Assembly: GCA_907164885.2 (NCBI GenBank)
Contig: OU015493.1
Span: 217,635,459-217,699,458 of the forward strand
Length of the DNA stretch: 64,000 nucleotides
Origin: Dolomedes plantarius
Taxonomy: Eukaryota > Arthropoda > Arachnida > Araneae > Dolomedidae
Reading direction: 5' to 3'
The position numbers and the translations under genes are program-made. The notes under the pieces are model-generated. The model was not told the origin of the DNA. It worked only from the letters and a program-made list of their open reading frames with translations, and searched no databases. Of the stretch, positions 10,063 to 20,764 are shown in pieces (position 1 is the first letter of the stretch; each line of letters opens with the position of its first letter).

Positions 10063-11951
10063 ACTAGAGAAGGTGGGATAATGGACCTCCCTTTTGTTTT
10101 TGGCTCACTGTGGTCATACCAAAAACTGATTTTCATATTTTGGGGATCTAACCTCTTCCATAATTCATCATCTAAACATCCTTAAGTGGATTTGCCATTT
10201 AATCAAATTTTAAGATACATACAATCACATAAGTGAAAAAGTCAAAACTAGCAGGTGACCCAAAGCGGAGGGTAATATGGACCCCCACCTTTTTTGCCCA
10301 AAATCCTTTATCTGTTTATTAAACAGCTGGAAATGAAAAAGGAAAAGTTTTCAAATGAAAAAATGAAAGAAAGAAAATATTTATTAAACAGCTGGATCAT
10401 CAAATATTATCTACATAAAAAAACTTTGGCGACAAAAGTCACAAATATAAAACTCAGCTTCAGTCCGGTGCACACAGAATAAGCACATCACACAACGAAT
10501 CCTACATAAGTTCTCCGCATGTGTCATCTTTGAATGCACCTTCACAGAAGACGCACGATGCTTCTTGCTGGACTGGGCGATCTCTGTAAACAGATGGGCT
10601 TGTATCCACCCAAAGGGGTGATCTCTTCCAGTTGCTCCGGGTGGAGTTCCCTTCACATGCTGATCCGTCATGTTTTTACGAACAAATAGGAAATATGTTC
10701 CCCCAGAACTCCTGCAGAGAACAACGTTCAGCTGTAGTCAGAGCTCCCACCTGACGTTTTTGCTTCAACCCGATGACTTGGGAAACTTTTGACTGAACCA
10801 CGCTTAAACTAGTCTCATCTACATTCAAGATTCTGGAAATGATTCTTAGAACATAAGCCTTCAAGCAAATTTTTAAAAAATTTAATTTTAAAAAAAGCCA
10901 CCTGCGCACGTGTGAATCCTTCTGCTCGTGCATATGGCGTCCCTGTAGGTTTCCTGGTCGAAATTTGTCCCTTATAACGAGTGAGGAATCGGTTTAGCCA
11001 GTCTCTCCCTGCTGCTTCGTTTATGAAAGGGTGGGAGATATTATTGCGTTCAGCCAATTGGAAATCCAATTTCCTCACATCTTGTCGAGTGATACCGTGA
11101 AATACTAACTCAATCTCTCGCAAATAGGCCATTAACTCTTTTTCAATGTAATCTGGTAAAACAGGCTTCCTCCCTAATTTTTGTACAACCAAATCTGCTG
11201 GTGGCTTATCCACTTGTGAAGCCAATAATCTCAAAGTTATTCTTGGTACACCAAACACTGGCAGCCTCCTTTAATCCCATTTCTCTGCATCTTAGCTTCT
11301 GGATAGCTTCAGCCATCTTCACCCTATCCCAACTTCTTCTGCGCACTACAGCGTCCTTGCCAGCAGGATATTTCTTCTCAACTTGCATTCTTATCTTCCA
11401 GAATAACCCAAAAGGATTACAAAACATGAAAATTTAAGGTATCAAAATGAAATCTTCTGTGGAATCGCATTTTCTCACGGAAACATTATTATTGCATCAT
11501 CGAAACCGGTTGTTGGTAATATGGACCCGGGTCCATAATACCAGCACCCATGGGGTCCATAATTCAAACAACGCCATCTTGGAAACAAATTCGTTTTTCA
11601 CATTGAGTTACATGGAATTTAATTTCGAACTAGCTCAAAAGGAACTTCATCTCATGTAGAATAAGGCACAGGAATCAGTTTTTACAAAACACAGTAGTAG
11701 ATGTGTAAAATATTCCCTTTTACTTTCCTCAAAAAAAGTTTGAAAATTCAAAAACAAAAACAAAAGCAAACAAACAAACAAAAATAAATAAAAAATGGTC
11801 AGAAGACGTCATTCGGGAGTAACTGGGATCCATGACCTTGACTATCCAATGCAGCCACCTGGTGGCTCTAGATCACAGCTATTTCGAGCTTCTGCACCTG
11901 CGCATAGGGCAGATATTAAGGGGGTCCATAATCCCACCTTCTCCTCTACTG
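10063..11951 (-). mobile_element. Pogo-like DNA transposon, internally deleted
   Basis: The ends are inverted: the left reads ACTAGAGAAGGTGGGATAAT and the right, complemented, reads CAGTAGAGGAGAAGGTGGGA. A TA lies on each side (10061-10062 and 11952-11953). Further GGACC/GGTCC-rich subterminal repeats occur near 10265 and 11515. The element carries the transposase remnant at 10411-11427. Confidence 0.7.
10411..11427 (-). pseudogene. Pogo-like (CENP-B/Jerky-type) transposase, broken
   Basis: Minus-strand segments in order are: MAEAIQKLRCREMGLKEAAS (Psq-type helix-turn-helix, 11320-11260), ASQVDKPPADLVVQKLGRKP and INEAAGRDWLNRFLTRYKG (second DNA-binding domain, to about 10960), and NVDETSLSVVQSKVSQV (first catalytic Asp, about 10820). 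Then come LTTAER and, after a stop, KNMTDQHVKG near 10670. The chain then diverges and the remaining catalytic residues are not found. At least three frame changes and one stop are needed. It is flanked by TIRs, so it is the remnant of the element's own gene. Confidence 0.65.
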
Positions 11952-12189
11952 TAAGGAGCGGATAAGTCGGAGTAACGGTTTCGTATACCCGCCGAGCCCA
12001 GACCCATCTCCGTACAAACTCGATCCCTTGATTTCACCGCGACTTCCTTACATGCAGTTACGTAGGCTGCGAGGATCGAGCTACGGTATCGTCGGCCAAA
12101 TGATCAATATCCCAGCGAGTGTCGATACCATGGTATCAAAGTTACGCCATAAATAGGAATTTGAAGAAGAATGCCGGGCACAAGTCTAC

Positions 12190-12640
12190 CCAACTCAGTG
12201 GCTCATGTCAAGCGCAAAGCCATATGTATCCTACATCTCATACCACTACCCTGTTTTCAATAAATATAAGTTGCAAATTAATTAAACGATTTTTTTAAAT
12301 TTAATTTCAATTTACTATACACTATTGGCGTTTTCACGAATATAACTGCGGCAGTGTCCGATACTGCCTATCCCCCACCCCGAATAAATACTTTTTAACT
12401 CACATTTCTTAAGAGGTCGCTACTATATAGCTCAACAAATAAACCTGAAAACGAAAATTGCAGTACCAAATGAAATAAATACTTCTTTACTGAGGTTTCT
12501 TATGAGTCCACTACTCTACCACACAACAAAGAAATTTGGAAAACGTTATAATAAACAATTGTTTGAAATTTGGACACGTTTAAGTTACAAACTGGTTAGT
12601 TTACAACCTTCTAACGTTCATTTTTTAATTTTCCTATTAT
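12190..12640. other. AT-rich spacer with a short duplication
   Basis: No coding signal. A 50-60-base segment beginning AATAAATACTTTTTAACTCA near 12383 is repeated in diverged form near 12474. Confidence 0.4.
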
Positions 12641-13264
12641 TTTATCTAATAAGTCCCAGCTGATTCTTGGTGATTGTATAACTACTTTTATTCATTATTG
12701 TCAGACTCACGTCCGACATTCTTAATTGGGACTGATTGGAGGTGAGTAATAGCACCTTCAATAAGCCCCAAAAGAACGCAAACGGGTGACGAAATGGAAT
12801 ACACCTTTGGAAATGCTCGACAATAGGTGAGGTGGACAAATCATTTAGAATGATTAGTGAAAACCGTTAGCGGTGCGCTTCCAAGGGGAAAGCCGTCGGC
12901 AATGAATTTCACCATGGGTGATCGGCGTAGCACGGAACCGAAAGGTGTGGAAAGAGGGAGATTGTTCGAGAAGGAGAGAGAAAAATGGGTAAAGGACAGA
13001 TGGCGGGAACGAGTGAGGGCAGATGAGATTTGGACTTGTAAAAAGGTCACCACGCACAGCAGAGAGACGGGAGTCTCGTTTGAACTTGAATAATGAACCC
13101 CGCTCCCATGAGTGTATCAACGTTCTTCGGAACAAACTTTTGTTAATGATCATTAGCCCAGATTTTGATATTTCAATAAACTAGACATAAGTAAGAGTTA
13201 TTTCTACGACTACGATTAATTCTACAAGATACTGATTGGACGGATCACGACGATACAGGTTTAC
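12640..13264 (+). repeat. Probable 5' LTR of the integrase-first Gypsy (boundaries unresolved)
   Basis: The 3' edge is set by TTTACA followed by TTGGCGCAGTCGAATTA, which looks like a Gypsy primer-binding site. An AATAAA lies near 13174. The 5' edge is not clear, and a TGTCAGACTCACG near 12699 is one candidate. No matching 3' LTR was recognised after 20026, so the limits are guesses. Confidence 0.4.
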
Positions 13265-13387
13265 ATTGGCGCAGTCGAATTAAAGAACGTGGGAGGACCC
13301 CAACGATACGGAAAGCATCAGAAAAGATGATGAAAGTTCAATACCCAATGAAGTAAAGGCGGTCACGAGAGAGGTTGAATTCAAGAG

Positions 13388-14842
13388 ATCGGAGTGGTGT
13401 GCACGACATCAACGATAAGTAATTCAAGAGGTCGAGTGGTGTGTAAGACATCAAAGATAAAGAATCGAGAGATCGGAGTGGTGTGTACGACATCAACGAT
13501 AAAGAAACAAGAGATCGGAGTGGTGTGTACATCAACTATAGACAGTTCAAGGGATCGGAGTGGTGTGTACGACATCAACGATAAAGAAACAAGAGATCGG
13601 AGTGGTGTGTACATCAACTATAGACAGTTCAAGGGATCGGAGTGGTGTGTACGACATCAACGATAAAGAAACAAGAGATCGGAGTGGTGTGTACATCAAC
13701 TATAGACAGTTCAAGGGATCGGAGTGGTGTGTACGACATCAACGATAAAGAAACAAGAGATCGGAGTGGTGTGTACATCAACTATAGACAGTTCAAGGGA
13801 TCGGAGTGGTGTGTACGACATCAACGATAAAGAAACAAGAGATCGGAGTAGTGTGTACATCAACTATAGACAGTTCAAGGGATCGGAGTGGTGTGTACGA
13901 CATCAACGATAAAGAAACAAGAGATCGGAGTGGTGTGTACATCAACTATAGACAGTTCAAGGGATCGGAGTGGTGTGTACGACATCAACGATAAAGAAAC
14001 AAGAGATCGGAGTGGTGTGTACATCAACTATAGACAGTTCAAGGGATCGGAGTGGTGTGTACGACATCAACGATAAAGAAACAAGAGATCGGAGTGGTGT
14101 GTACATCAACTATAGACAGTTCAAGGGATCGGAGTGGTGTGTACGACATCAACGATAAAGAGACAAGAGATCGGAGTGGTGTGTACATCAACTATAGACA
14201 GTTCAAGGGATCGGAGTGGTGTGTACGACATCAACGATAAAGAAACAAGAGATCGGAGTGGTGTGTACATCAACTATAGACAGTTCAAGGGATCGGAGTG
14301 GTGTGTACGACATCAACGATAAAGAAACAAGAGATCGGAGTGGTGTGTACATCAACTATAGACAGTTCAAGGGATCGGAGTGGTGTGTACGACATCAACG
14401 GTAAAGAAACAAGAGATCGGAGTGGTGTGTACATCAACTATAGACAGTTCAAGGGATCGGAGTGGTGTGTACGACATCAACGATAAAGAGTCAAGAGATC
14501 GGAGTGGTGTGTACATCAACTATAGACAGTTCAAGGGATCGGAGTGGTGTGTACGACATCAACGATAAAGAAACAAGAGATCGGAGTGGTGTGTACATCA
14601 ACTATAGACAGTTCAAGGGATCGGAGTGGTGTGTACGACATCAACGATAAAGAAACAAGAGATCGGAGTGGTGTGTACATCAACTATAGACAGTTCAAGG
14701 GATCGGAGTGGTGTGTACGACATCGACGATAAAGAATTGAGAGATCGGAGTGGTGTGTACGACATCAACGATAAAGAATCGAGAGATCGGAGTGGTGTGT
14801 ACGACATCAACGATAAAGAATTGAGAGATCGGAGTGGTGTGC
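13388..14842 (+). repeat. Tandem array of 82-bp units (15 copies) flanked by 42-bp units
   Basis: Fifteen consecutive 82-bp units run from about 13478 to 14707. Each is a dimer of a 42-bp half and a related 40-bp half, both beginning GATCGGAGTGGTGTGTAC. Simple 42-bp-type units flank the block (13388-13477 and 14708-14842). The 42-bp unit keeps frame and reads DRSGVYDINDKELR or close variants. The 40-bp half shifts frame by 2 bases, so the 82-bp block cannot encode one continuous protein. Units are almost identical (scattered single changes, for example near 13850, 14161, 14401, 14490), which points to recent amplification by unequal exchange or slippage. It lies in the leader of the integrase-first Gypsy, after the primer-binding site and before gag. 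Confidence 0.9.
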
Positions 14843-15328
14843 ACCGATATATTAATGTTAAAGAACTCTCTGGTGGACTGTTTTCAAAAGTGCTTCAAGA
14901 AAACAAAAGGAGAAAGATTTAAGCGACGGCTATTCATCGAGGAGGAAAAGGGGTAAGTGATTCCATTTTTTTCTCCCTGTGTATGAGATAGCGGTATTAA
15001 TTAGTTGAACGAATTGAATTATTTTTTTCAAGTATTGAAGTATTGAATTATGATTATAATGATGGAACTAATTTTTTGAGTTATTGAATTATTAGTAATT
15101 GGATTATTATTTTAAAAGTGAAAGTGTGTTATTTTGTAAAACGAGAAAAGTGTATAAGAGCTTGTACTATTTTATTTGTGGAAATGATTTTATAAATTGA
15201 AGGGGTCAATTAAATGAAGTATTTGTAAAAGTGTTGAGACGATTTGATAATTACCAAAGTTAAGGTGTTATATTTATATTTTAAAAGGAAAATCGCATTC
15301 TAATTGTTAAACGTGGTAGAATCTAAAA
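14843..15328. other. Gypsy leader between array and gag
   Basis: An open frame continues from the array to a stop at about 14920. After it comes AT-rich untranslated leader without recognisable features, up to the gag ATG at 15329. Confidence 0.4.
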
Positions 15329-16600
15329 ATGGCATTCCTGGGGAAGGGACGTAAGGCCGATTTAATTGCGAAGGCTACAGAGCTAAAGGAAGAAGTCCCT
15401 CCGAATAGAACAATGTATGACCTAAAACAAATAATTCTAGGTAGTGAACGAAATGAAGAAGGTTTTACGGAAGAGTGGTATTTCTCTATAAATAATGAGA
15501 GATTAGAATGAGAAAAAGGTGAAAAAGAGGAGAGGGATAGACGACGGGAAATTGAAAAAGAGGAGAGAGATAGACAGGAAAGAGAGAAACAAAGAGAAAT
15601 AGACGTAAAAATGAAGGAATTAGAGATTGAAGCAATGAGAATAAGGAAAGGTGAGAGACGTTCAATTTCAGGGTCTAGGGAAAGCATCGAAACGAGTAGT
15701 GGTAATTTTACAGAATATTTGAGAATTATGAAAGGGGTTATTCCTGAACCACCAATTAGATCCGAAGACTGGCCCTTTTTCTTCCAACAGACAGAAATGA
15801 TGTTTAAATTATATGAGGTTCCAGAACAATACTACGGGAAAATAATTTTGCATAGTTTAAAGTCACAGGTAAAGGGTTTAAGCACGATGTTAGGTAGTAA
15901 AGATATAGAGCACTACGAGAAAATAAAGGGTGTTATACTGAAGGAATTTCAAATTACCCCCTTACAACATAAAAAGAATTATGTTAACTGTTTTAAAAAA
16001 CCGAACGAATCCTTTGTACAGTTAGTGAATAGGGTGGGAACAGCCTTAGACCTATACCTACAGTCAAGGAAAGTATCAACGTTTGAAAAGTTAAAAGAAT
16101 TATTGATAGCGGATAAAGTTAAAGATCATTTACCATACGCATATTCAATCGCACATTTATCTGAAAGAAACAGAGTCCTGGTTGTCAGTCTCCGAATTGG
16201 CCCGGGATATAGGTAATTTCATGGTCGCAGTTCCCACTGGCCTGAATTATAATGAGGGTAGTTACAACTTTGACTACCGAATGAAAAATGAAACTTATGA
16301 TCGGAAACATAATACTGGGAATGGAAGTAACAGTAATAACATAACCGGATCAAAATTTAATGCCTTAGCTAGAACGGATAAGAGAGATTCCAAAGTAGAC
16401 CGTAAAGTAAATGATAAAAGATGTTTTTTTCTCCGATAGTAAGAATCACTTTAAATATGAGTGCCCAAAAATGGATTATAATTCCAAACACAGAGAAGAC
16501 CAACAGAGAGATAATTTTAATAAAGTTCAGGCCGTTACAGGAAAGGGAGAGGTCGTAGGAAATGCGGTGTGCGCGCGCGTGAATATGAAGGGAGAATGAA
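15329..16600 (+). pseudogene. Gypsy gag (integrase-first element), broken
   Basis: It begins MAFLGKGRKADLIAKATEL, a start seen in chelicerate-type Gypsy gags. A stop at 15509 is followed by a charged coiled-coil stretch (EKEERDRQEREKQREI). The capsid follows, with RSEDWPFFFQQTEMMFKLYE at about 15750-15810 and FVQLVNRVGTALDLYLQSRK and LIADKVKDHLPYA at about 16010-16140. That region resembles the SCAN/capsid fold of retroelement gag. A frame change near 16190 leads to a zinc-knuckle-like DSKNHFKYECPK at about 16435-16470. The product would be the particle structural protein, but the stop and shifts rule out a full-length one. Confidence 0.75.
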
Positions 16601-16614
16601 ATCAGTCTTTAGAG

Positions 16615-16750
16615 ATGCAACCCTTGGAATATATATCGATTAGTATAAATGGGCGAAAGGTGAGTGCTCTGGTGGATAGTGGGTCCGAGATCACAGTCGT
16701 CCTTACGGATATTTTAGGGCAAAATGAGGTAGGAACCCAAGCTAATACAG
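16615..16750 (+). pseudogene. Gypsy protease, truncated by insertion
   Basis: MQPLEYISISINGRKVSALV is followed by DSGSEITVV, the active-site motif of retroviral-type aspartic proteases (D-S/T-G). After about 45 codons the reading is interrupted by the mariner fragment at 16751. Confidence 0.7.
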
Positions 16751-17125
16751 AGGCTGTTCACACATTTTTTAGACGATGTATATTGTATTCACAAAACTAA
16801 ATTACATAAAATTCTTGTGTTTTAAATGTTCTATTTGACATCCCTTATTCTGAACTATCTTTCGACACCGCAATTTCCAGGATAATAATGCCTTTTGAAG
16901 TGTGAGAAGAGGTATTCTATCCCATTCCTCCTGAACAGCTTTCCAGAGTCCTGTAAGGGTTTTGGGACGACGTTTGGATAATGCAGATTTTAAAAGTCCG
17001 AAAGCACAAAAATCCATAGGTGATACAGCGGGAGATTTAGTAGGGATATCAGTGAAGGGTATGGCCTTGATACCAGTTTTTTGTTCCATTTCTTTTAGGA
17101 AATTTACAGTGGATTTTGATGTGCA
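16751..17125 (-). pseudogene. Mariner/Tc1-type transposase, C-terminal fragment (copy B)
   Basis: It is nearly identical to 1472-1840, with the same outer end GGCTGTTCACACATTTTTTA. On the minus strand 17140-16802 reads CTSKSTVNFLKEMEQKTGIK and then TKSPAVSPMDFCAFGL, where copy A has Asp at the Ala position, so a probable catalytic residue is lost. It is inserted between the protease and integrase regions of the Gypsy element. No second inverted end is visible. Confidence 0.65.
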
Positions 17126-17129
17126 AACA

Positions 17130-18311
17130 ACAGGAGACATGTCCTACTTTACGACGGGAGTGGGACATGGCGAGGATAGGAAAAGGAAATTACTATGTTA
17201 TTGATTCGCTATTATATCATAAAGAAAAGGTTTTGGGAGAAACTGTCGGACAGCTAGCAATTTCGAAAGAAAAAAGACTAGAAGTGCTCAGATTAGCCCA
17301 TGACTCACCATTTGGAGGGCACATGGCAACAGAAAAAACAATAGAAAGAATTCGGTACTCTTTTTATTGGGAGGGATTAAGGAGGTAAAGGATTATTGTA
17401 ACAGTTGTGAGGGATGCCAATTGAGGAGAAAGGTTAGGACAGCGGATAGGACGCCAATTGTGCCAGTGGCTAGGCCAGAACTTCCTTTCCAAATCGTAAA
17501 TATTGATTTGATCGGGCCATTAGATCCGGCTAGTTCAGCGGGACACAAATATGTCCTAACGTTAGTAGACCAACATACTAGGTGGGCGGAGACAATCCCA
17601 ATTAAATCACTAACAGCTAAATCAACGTGTAAAGAGTTATTAGAAATATTTACCAGAACGGGTATTCCAAGTGTCATTGCCTCGGATAATGGGACAAACT
17701 TTAATGCCTCACTTACACAGGAATTTGAAAAGAGGCTAGGCTCGAGCCCGAGATTCTCAACCCCTCTGTACCCTCGGGCAAATGGATTAGTGGAAAGATT
17801 TAATTAGGTATTAAAGAACATCCATCACGTTATAAGAGAGGACAAGAGAGGCTGGCACAAACAACTACCTTACTTATTATGGGCATATCGAGAAGTTCCC
17901 AATTGTACGACGGGAGTTGCTCCGTTCCAATTGTTGTATGGAAGGCCACCGGAAGGTCCACTGTCAATTTTAAAAAACACTTGGATGGGAAAGACTGGAA
18001 ATACACAACTGAACACGAAACCTCTTTCTAAATACCTACAAGAGTTAGAAAGCAGACTAGCAAAAGCTGCAAAGGAAGCGGGAACAATAGCCGAAACTCA
18101 ACTGAAAAAAATGGCTCACTACTACAATCTGAGATCTAGCAACAAAAGATATAAAGGGGAGGACCAAGTTATCGTATTAATAGCAGATTCTACCAATAAG
18201 TTATTTGCTCGGTGGAATGGGCGAGGAACTATAATTAAACATAACCCCCACATACGTATATTGTGGAATTACGAGATGGGAATAAATGTAAGGTACATCA
18301 GAATAAGATAA
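17130..18311 (+). pseudogene. Gypsy integrase (integrase-first element)
   Basis: HHCC domain: LRLAHDSPFGGHMATEKTIE and YCNSCEGCQLRRK (17285-17430), with an in-frame stop at 17386. Catalytic core: NIDLIGPLDPASSAGHKY (first Asp), VIASDNGTNFNASL (second Asp) and YPRANGLVERFN (Glu), the D,D-35-E set in order. A stop follows at 17806. C-terminal part: LLWAYREVPNCTTGVAPFQL, MAHYYNLRSSNKRYKGEDQV and DSTNKLFARWNGRGT (to about 18235). Here it stands upstream of the RT, unlike normal Gypsy pol. Confidence 0.85.
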
Positions 18312-19432
18312 AAGAGTTCGTGAGTCGAATCAACGCCCTGAGCATCATGTTCGAAAGGGAGGAGGAGTTTGGGAAAGTAGAAAATGTCCCCATTAAGGTA
18401 GATTTTAAACCCTGTGAGACGCTAAACACGCAAGTAGAACTATCACATCTATCAGAAAACGAGAAATTAGGGATAAAAAAATTATTAGAAAAACATAAGG
18501 GTTTATTTTCAGGAAAAATTAAATCGGCTTTTGTGCACCCGCATAGAATTGAACTAATACCAGGGTTACCGAGGAAGAAACCTCATTGTTACAAGGTTCC
18601 CGAAATCTATAAAAAGAAAGTAGATAGACAAATTGAGGAATTATTGGAACATGACTAAGGGCCTGTTCACATAGGAGTCCGTTGCGTAGCGTTAAGGGAA
18701 AGATGACGTTGAGACGAAAATAAACCAATCATAGACGTTAAAAATTTCATTGGTAATCGTTTGGAGGCCTATGATTGGTTTATTTTTGTCTCAACGTCAT
18801 CTTTTCCTTAACGCAACGCAACGGACTCCTGTGTGAACAGGTCCTTAATTGAACCCTCCATTGCGGAAATAGCACACCCTATCGTATGCGTAGATAAGAC
18901 TGTGCTGTGACTTTAGAGCACTGAATGCTACTACTAAAATCATAGCATACCCTATGGCCCAAGCACAAGAATTACTATGGCTAGCAGGCAAAGCCAAATG
19001 GCTCACAACCATTGACTTATAGTGGGGGTACTGGTAAATTCCGATGGAGGAGAGTAGCAAACAATTAACGGCATTTGCGATACATAACGCAATTTATCAA
19101 TGGGAAACCATGCCATACGGGTCGGTAGGGGCAGCAAGCACTTTCCAAGCAACCCTGAATTTTTTTAAGACCCCATCAGGCATACATCGATGACATAATC
19201 ATATTCTCCAATTCATGGCAGGAACACCTACAACATATTAATGCGGTATTTTCTGAACTGATAAGACTAAGTTTCTCGGCTAGACTAGATAAATGTAAAT
19301 TTGCCAGGAATCAATTATTGTATCTAGGACACAGGTTAGGCTCGGGAAAACATGCTCCGGATGAATCCAAAATTGCTGCGATTAGAGAACTAAAAAAGAC
19401 CTGAAACAAAGAAAGACGTCCGTTCGGTATTA
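18310..19432 (+). pseudogene. Gypsy reverse transcriptase, broken and MITE-interrupted
   Basis: The pre-RT region reads KLLEKHKGLFSGKIKSAFVH, LIPGLPRKKPHCYKVPEIYK and RQIEELLEHD. It is cut by the MITE at 18659-18844 and resumes with LIEPS and then IAHPIVCVDK. The YxDD box is AYIDDIIIFSNSWQEHL at about 19180-19230, followed by LSFSARLDKCKFARNQLLYL and GHRLGSGKHAPDESKIAAI. The middle of the palm/fingers (18900-19130) is scrambled by stops and shifts. Confidence 0.8.
18659..18844. mobile_element. Palindromic MITE, copy 2
   Basis: Same family as 4957-5142: GGGCCTGTTCACATAGGAGT at the left and the complement at the right (one change, GGTCC). Arms carry CCAATCAT. It is inserted between RT codons HD and LIEPS, and the codons suggest a TTA target (right flank TTA, left flank TAA). 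Confidence 0.85.
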
Positions 19433-20026
19433 GGATTAATGTCCTTTTATAGGTCATATATAAATAATTTTGCAGAACTGGGTTTACCCCTTACCGCTTT
19501 GAACAAAAAAAATATCCCTAAACGAGTACCTTGGAATAAGGAAGATGGGAAAGCTTTTAACAGCTTAAAAGAAAAATTATGCAAAGTAACATCTTTGGCA
19601 ACCCCAGACATGGCTCGACCGTTTCAGGTCCACACTGATGCATCGAACCGAAGTGTAGGCGCGTGTTTAACTCAGAAAGAGAATGTCGGTACATACAAAC
19701 CCATCGCCTTCGCCAGCCCAAAACTTACAGAAACACAGAAAAATTGGGCCCCGATAGAAAAAGAAGCTTTCGGAGTCCTATTTGGGCTAAGAAAATTAGA
19801 GAACTGAATTTATGAATCCCGGGTGGAAATAATAACCGATCATAATCCATTAAAATTCCTTACAGTAACAACTCCGAAAAGTCCAAAATTGACAAGATGG
19901 GCATTACCACTTCAAAGATGGAATTTAACAATAACTCATCGGTCAGGATCAAAACATTTAGGAGCGGATGCCATTTCTAGATTAGAAAATGACCAGTGTG
20001 GGGGTGAAATTCTAGGCTGGTCTTAA
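19433..20026 (+). pseudogene. Gypsy RNase H (integrase-first element)
   Basis: SFYRSYINNFAELGLPLTAL marks the RT thumb/connection. RNase H follows with FQVHTDASNRSVGACLTQKE (first Asp), WAPIEKEAFGVLFGLRKLEN (Glu), a stop at 19805, then IITDHNPLKFL (Asp) and ITHRSGSKHLGADAISRLEN (last Asp region). The chain ends at 20026 with no integrase downstream, which confirms the altered order. Confidence 0.85.
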
Positions 20027-20764
20027 CGGTATTAGAAGTTCAAAAAAAATCTTTTTTTATAACTAATGTTTTTGAATTCTTAGAAAAATGGTTGAAATTT
20101 GTAAAAATAATGATATTAAGAATTAATGTGTATAAAATTTTTCACTCTACAGTAAACTCTCTCAAAGTGAGTAGCTCTGTGTCAGCTTCAAAAACACTTT
20201 TTAAGTTGATGAATTTGTAAAAAATCAGTATTAAGATAGCAGGGGGTCTACTCAAAACAAAAACAAAAAATCGGCACGGGGTCTACGGGACAAACAAGTT
20301 TGGGGACCTCTGATCTAACGCAACAAAAACGCTACTAAATAAATATGACTAATCTGGACGAAATACTCAATATGAAAACGATTTGACATGTAAAGTCTGC
20401 ATGTAATCCAAACAGAAATTTCTACCACACTATATGGGTTTTTTTATTTTTTTACAAACTGCGAGCGCAGATTTAAATGTCGTCTTAAATAATAATAATA
20501 ATAATAATAATAGTTAATAATAATAGTTAATATGTCGTCTTAAATAATAATAATAATAATAAAAAAGTAACCAAAAATTTTAAACTTAAGAAAAGATTTA
20601 TGAAAATCTATAAAATCCGTTAAAATGTTCTTATGTTTAAAATTTTCAGTTATGGATTTCTTTTTGTCAATTCATAGAATTGAGTCGGTTAATAAATTCC
20701 TTGCATTTAGAATGGATCACTGTAAAATTTAGGGCAAAATATCTAAAATATGAAACACACATAA
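20027..20764. other. AT-rich spacer with AAT microsatellites and a hAT-like end
   Basis: No gene. Trinucleotide AAT runs lie at about 20488-20512 and 20545-20562. Near 20270-20316 the complement strand reads CAGAGGTCCCCAAACTTG, like a hAT inverted end, but no partner end was found. Confidence 0.4.

Larger units (their letters stand above)
9640..12190 (+). pseudogene. Helitron N-terminal coding region, split by a pogo-like element
   Basis: The left part (9700-10062) reads REYWQRKSARTAQAASDKL, FIADEMEVDPDPSNSLGIPK and FGHKCDVLDRMWFKSDLM. The right part (11952-12180) reads CKERISRSNGFVYPP, LPYMQLRRLRGSSYGIVGQ and MINIPASVDTMVSKLR. These resemble the region upstream of the Rep domain in animal Helitron proteins (the DUF6570 type). 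Collapsing the TA target site of the inserted element brings the two sides into one frame. Neither Rep nor helicase is present downstream, so this is a fragment. Confidence 0.55.
12640..20026 (+). mobile_element. Ty3/Gypsy element with integrase before RT (copy 1)
   Basis: The domains occur in the order gag (15329-16440), protease (16615-16750), integrase (17140-18310), RT (18310-19430) and RNase H (19431-20026). In ordinary Gypsy elements the integrase is last. The order here is the Ty1/copia-like arrangement known for Gmr1-type Gypsy elements. A large tandem array fills the leader (13388-14842). Insertions inside are a mariner fragment (16751-17125) and a palindromic MITE (18659-18844). Several stops and frame changes make it inactive, but most of it is readable. 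Confidence 0.75.

Noticed and set aside
12841..13153. Overlapping frames on both strands near the Gypsy 5' end
   Set aside because: They lie in the probable LTR and have no recognised domain.
13388..14842. CRISPR-like array
   Set aside because: The units are contiguous direct repeats without unique spacers, in a eukaryotic window, and belong to an LTR-element leader.
13560..14922. Series of 62-98-codon open frames as genes
   Set aside because: They arise from the 82-bp unit length cycling through three frames; all are the same repeat.
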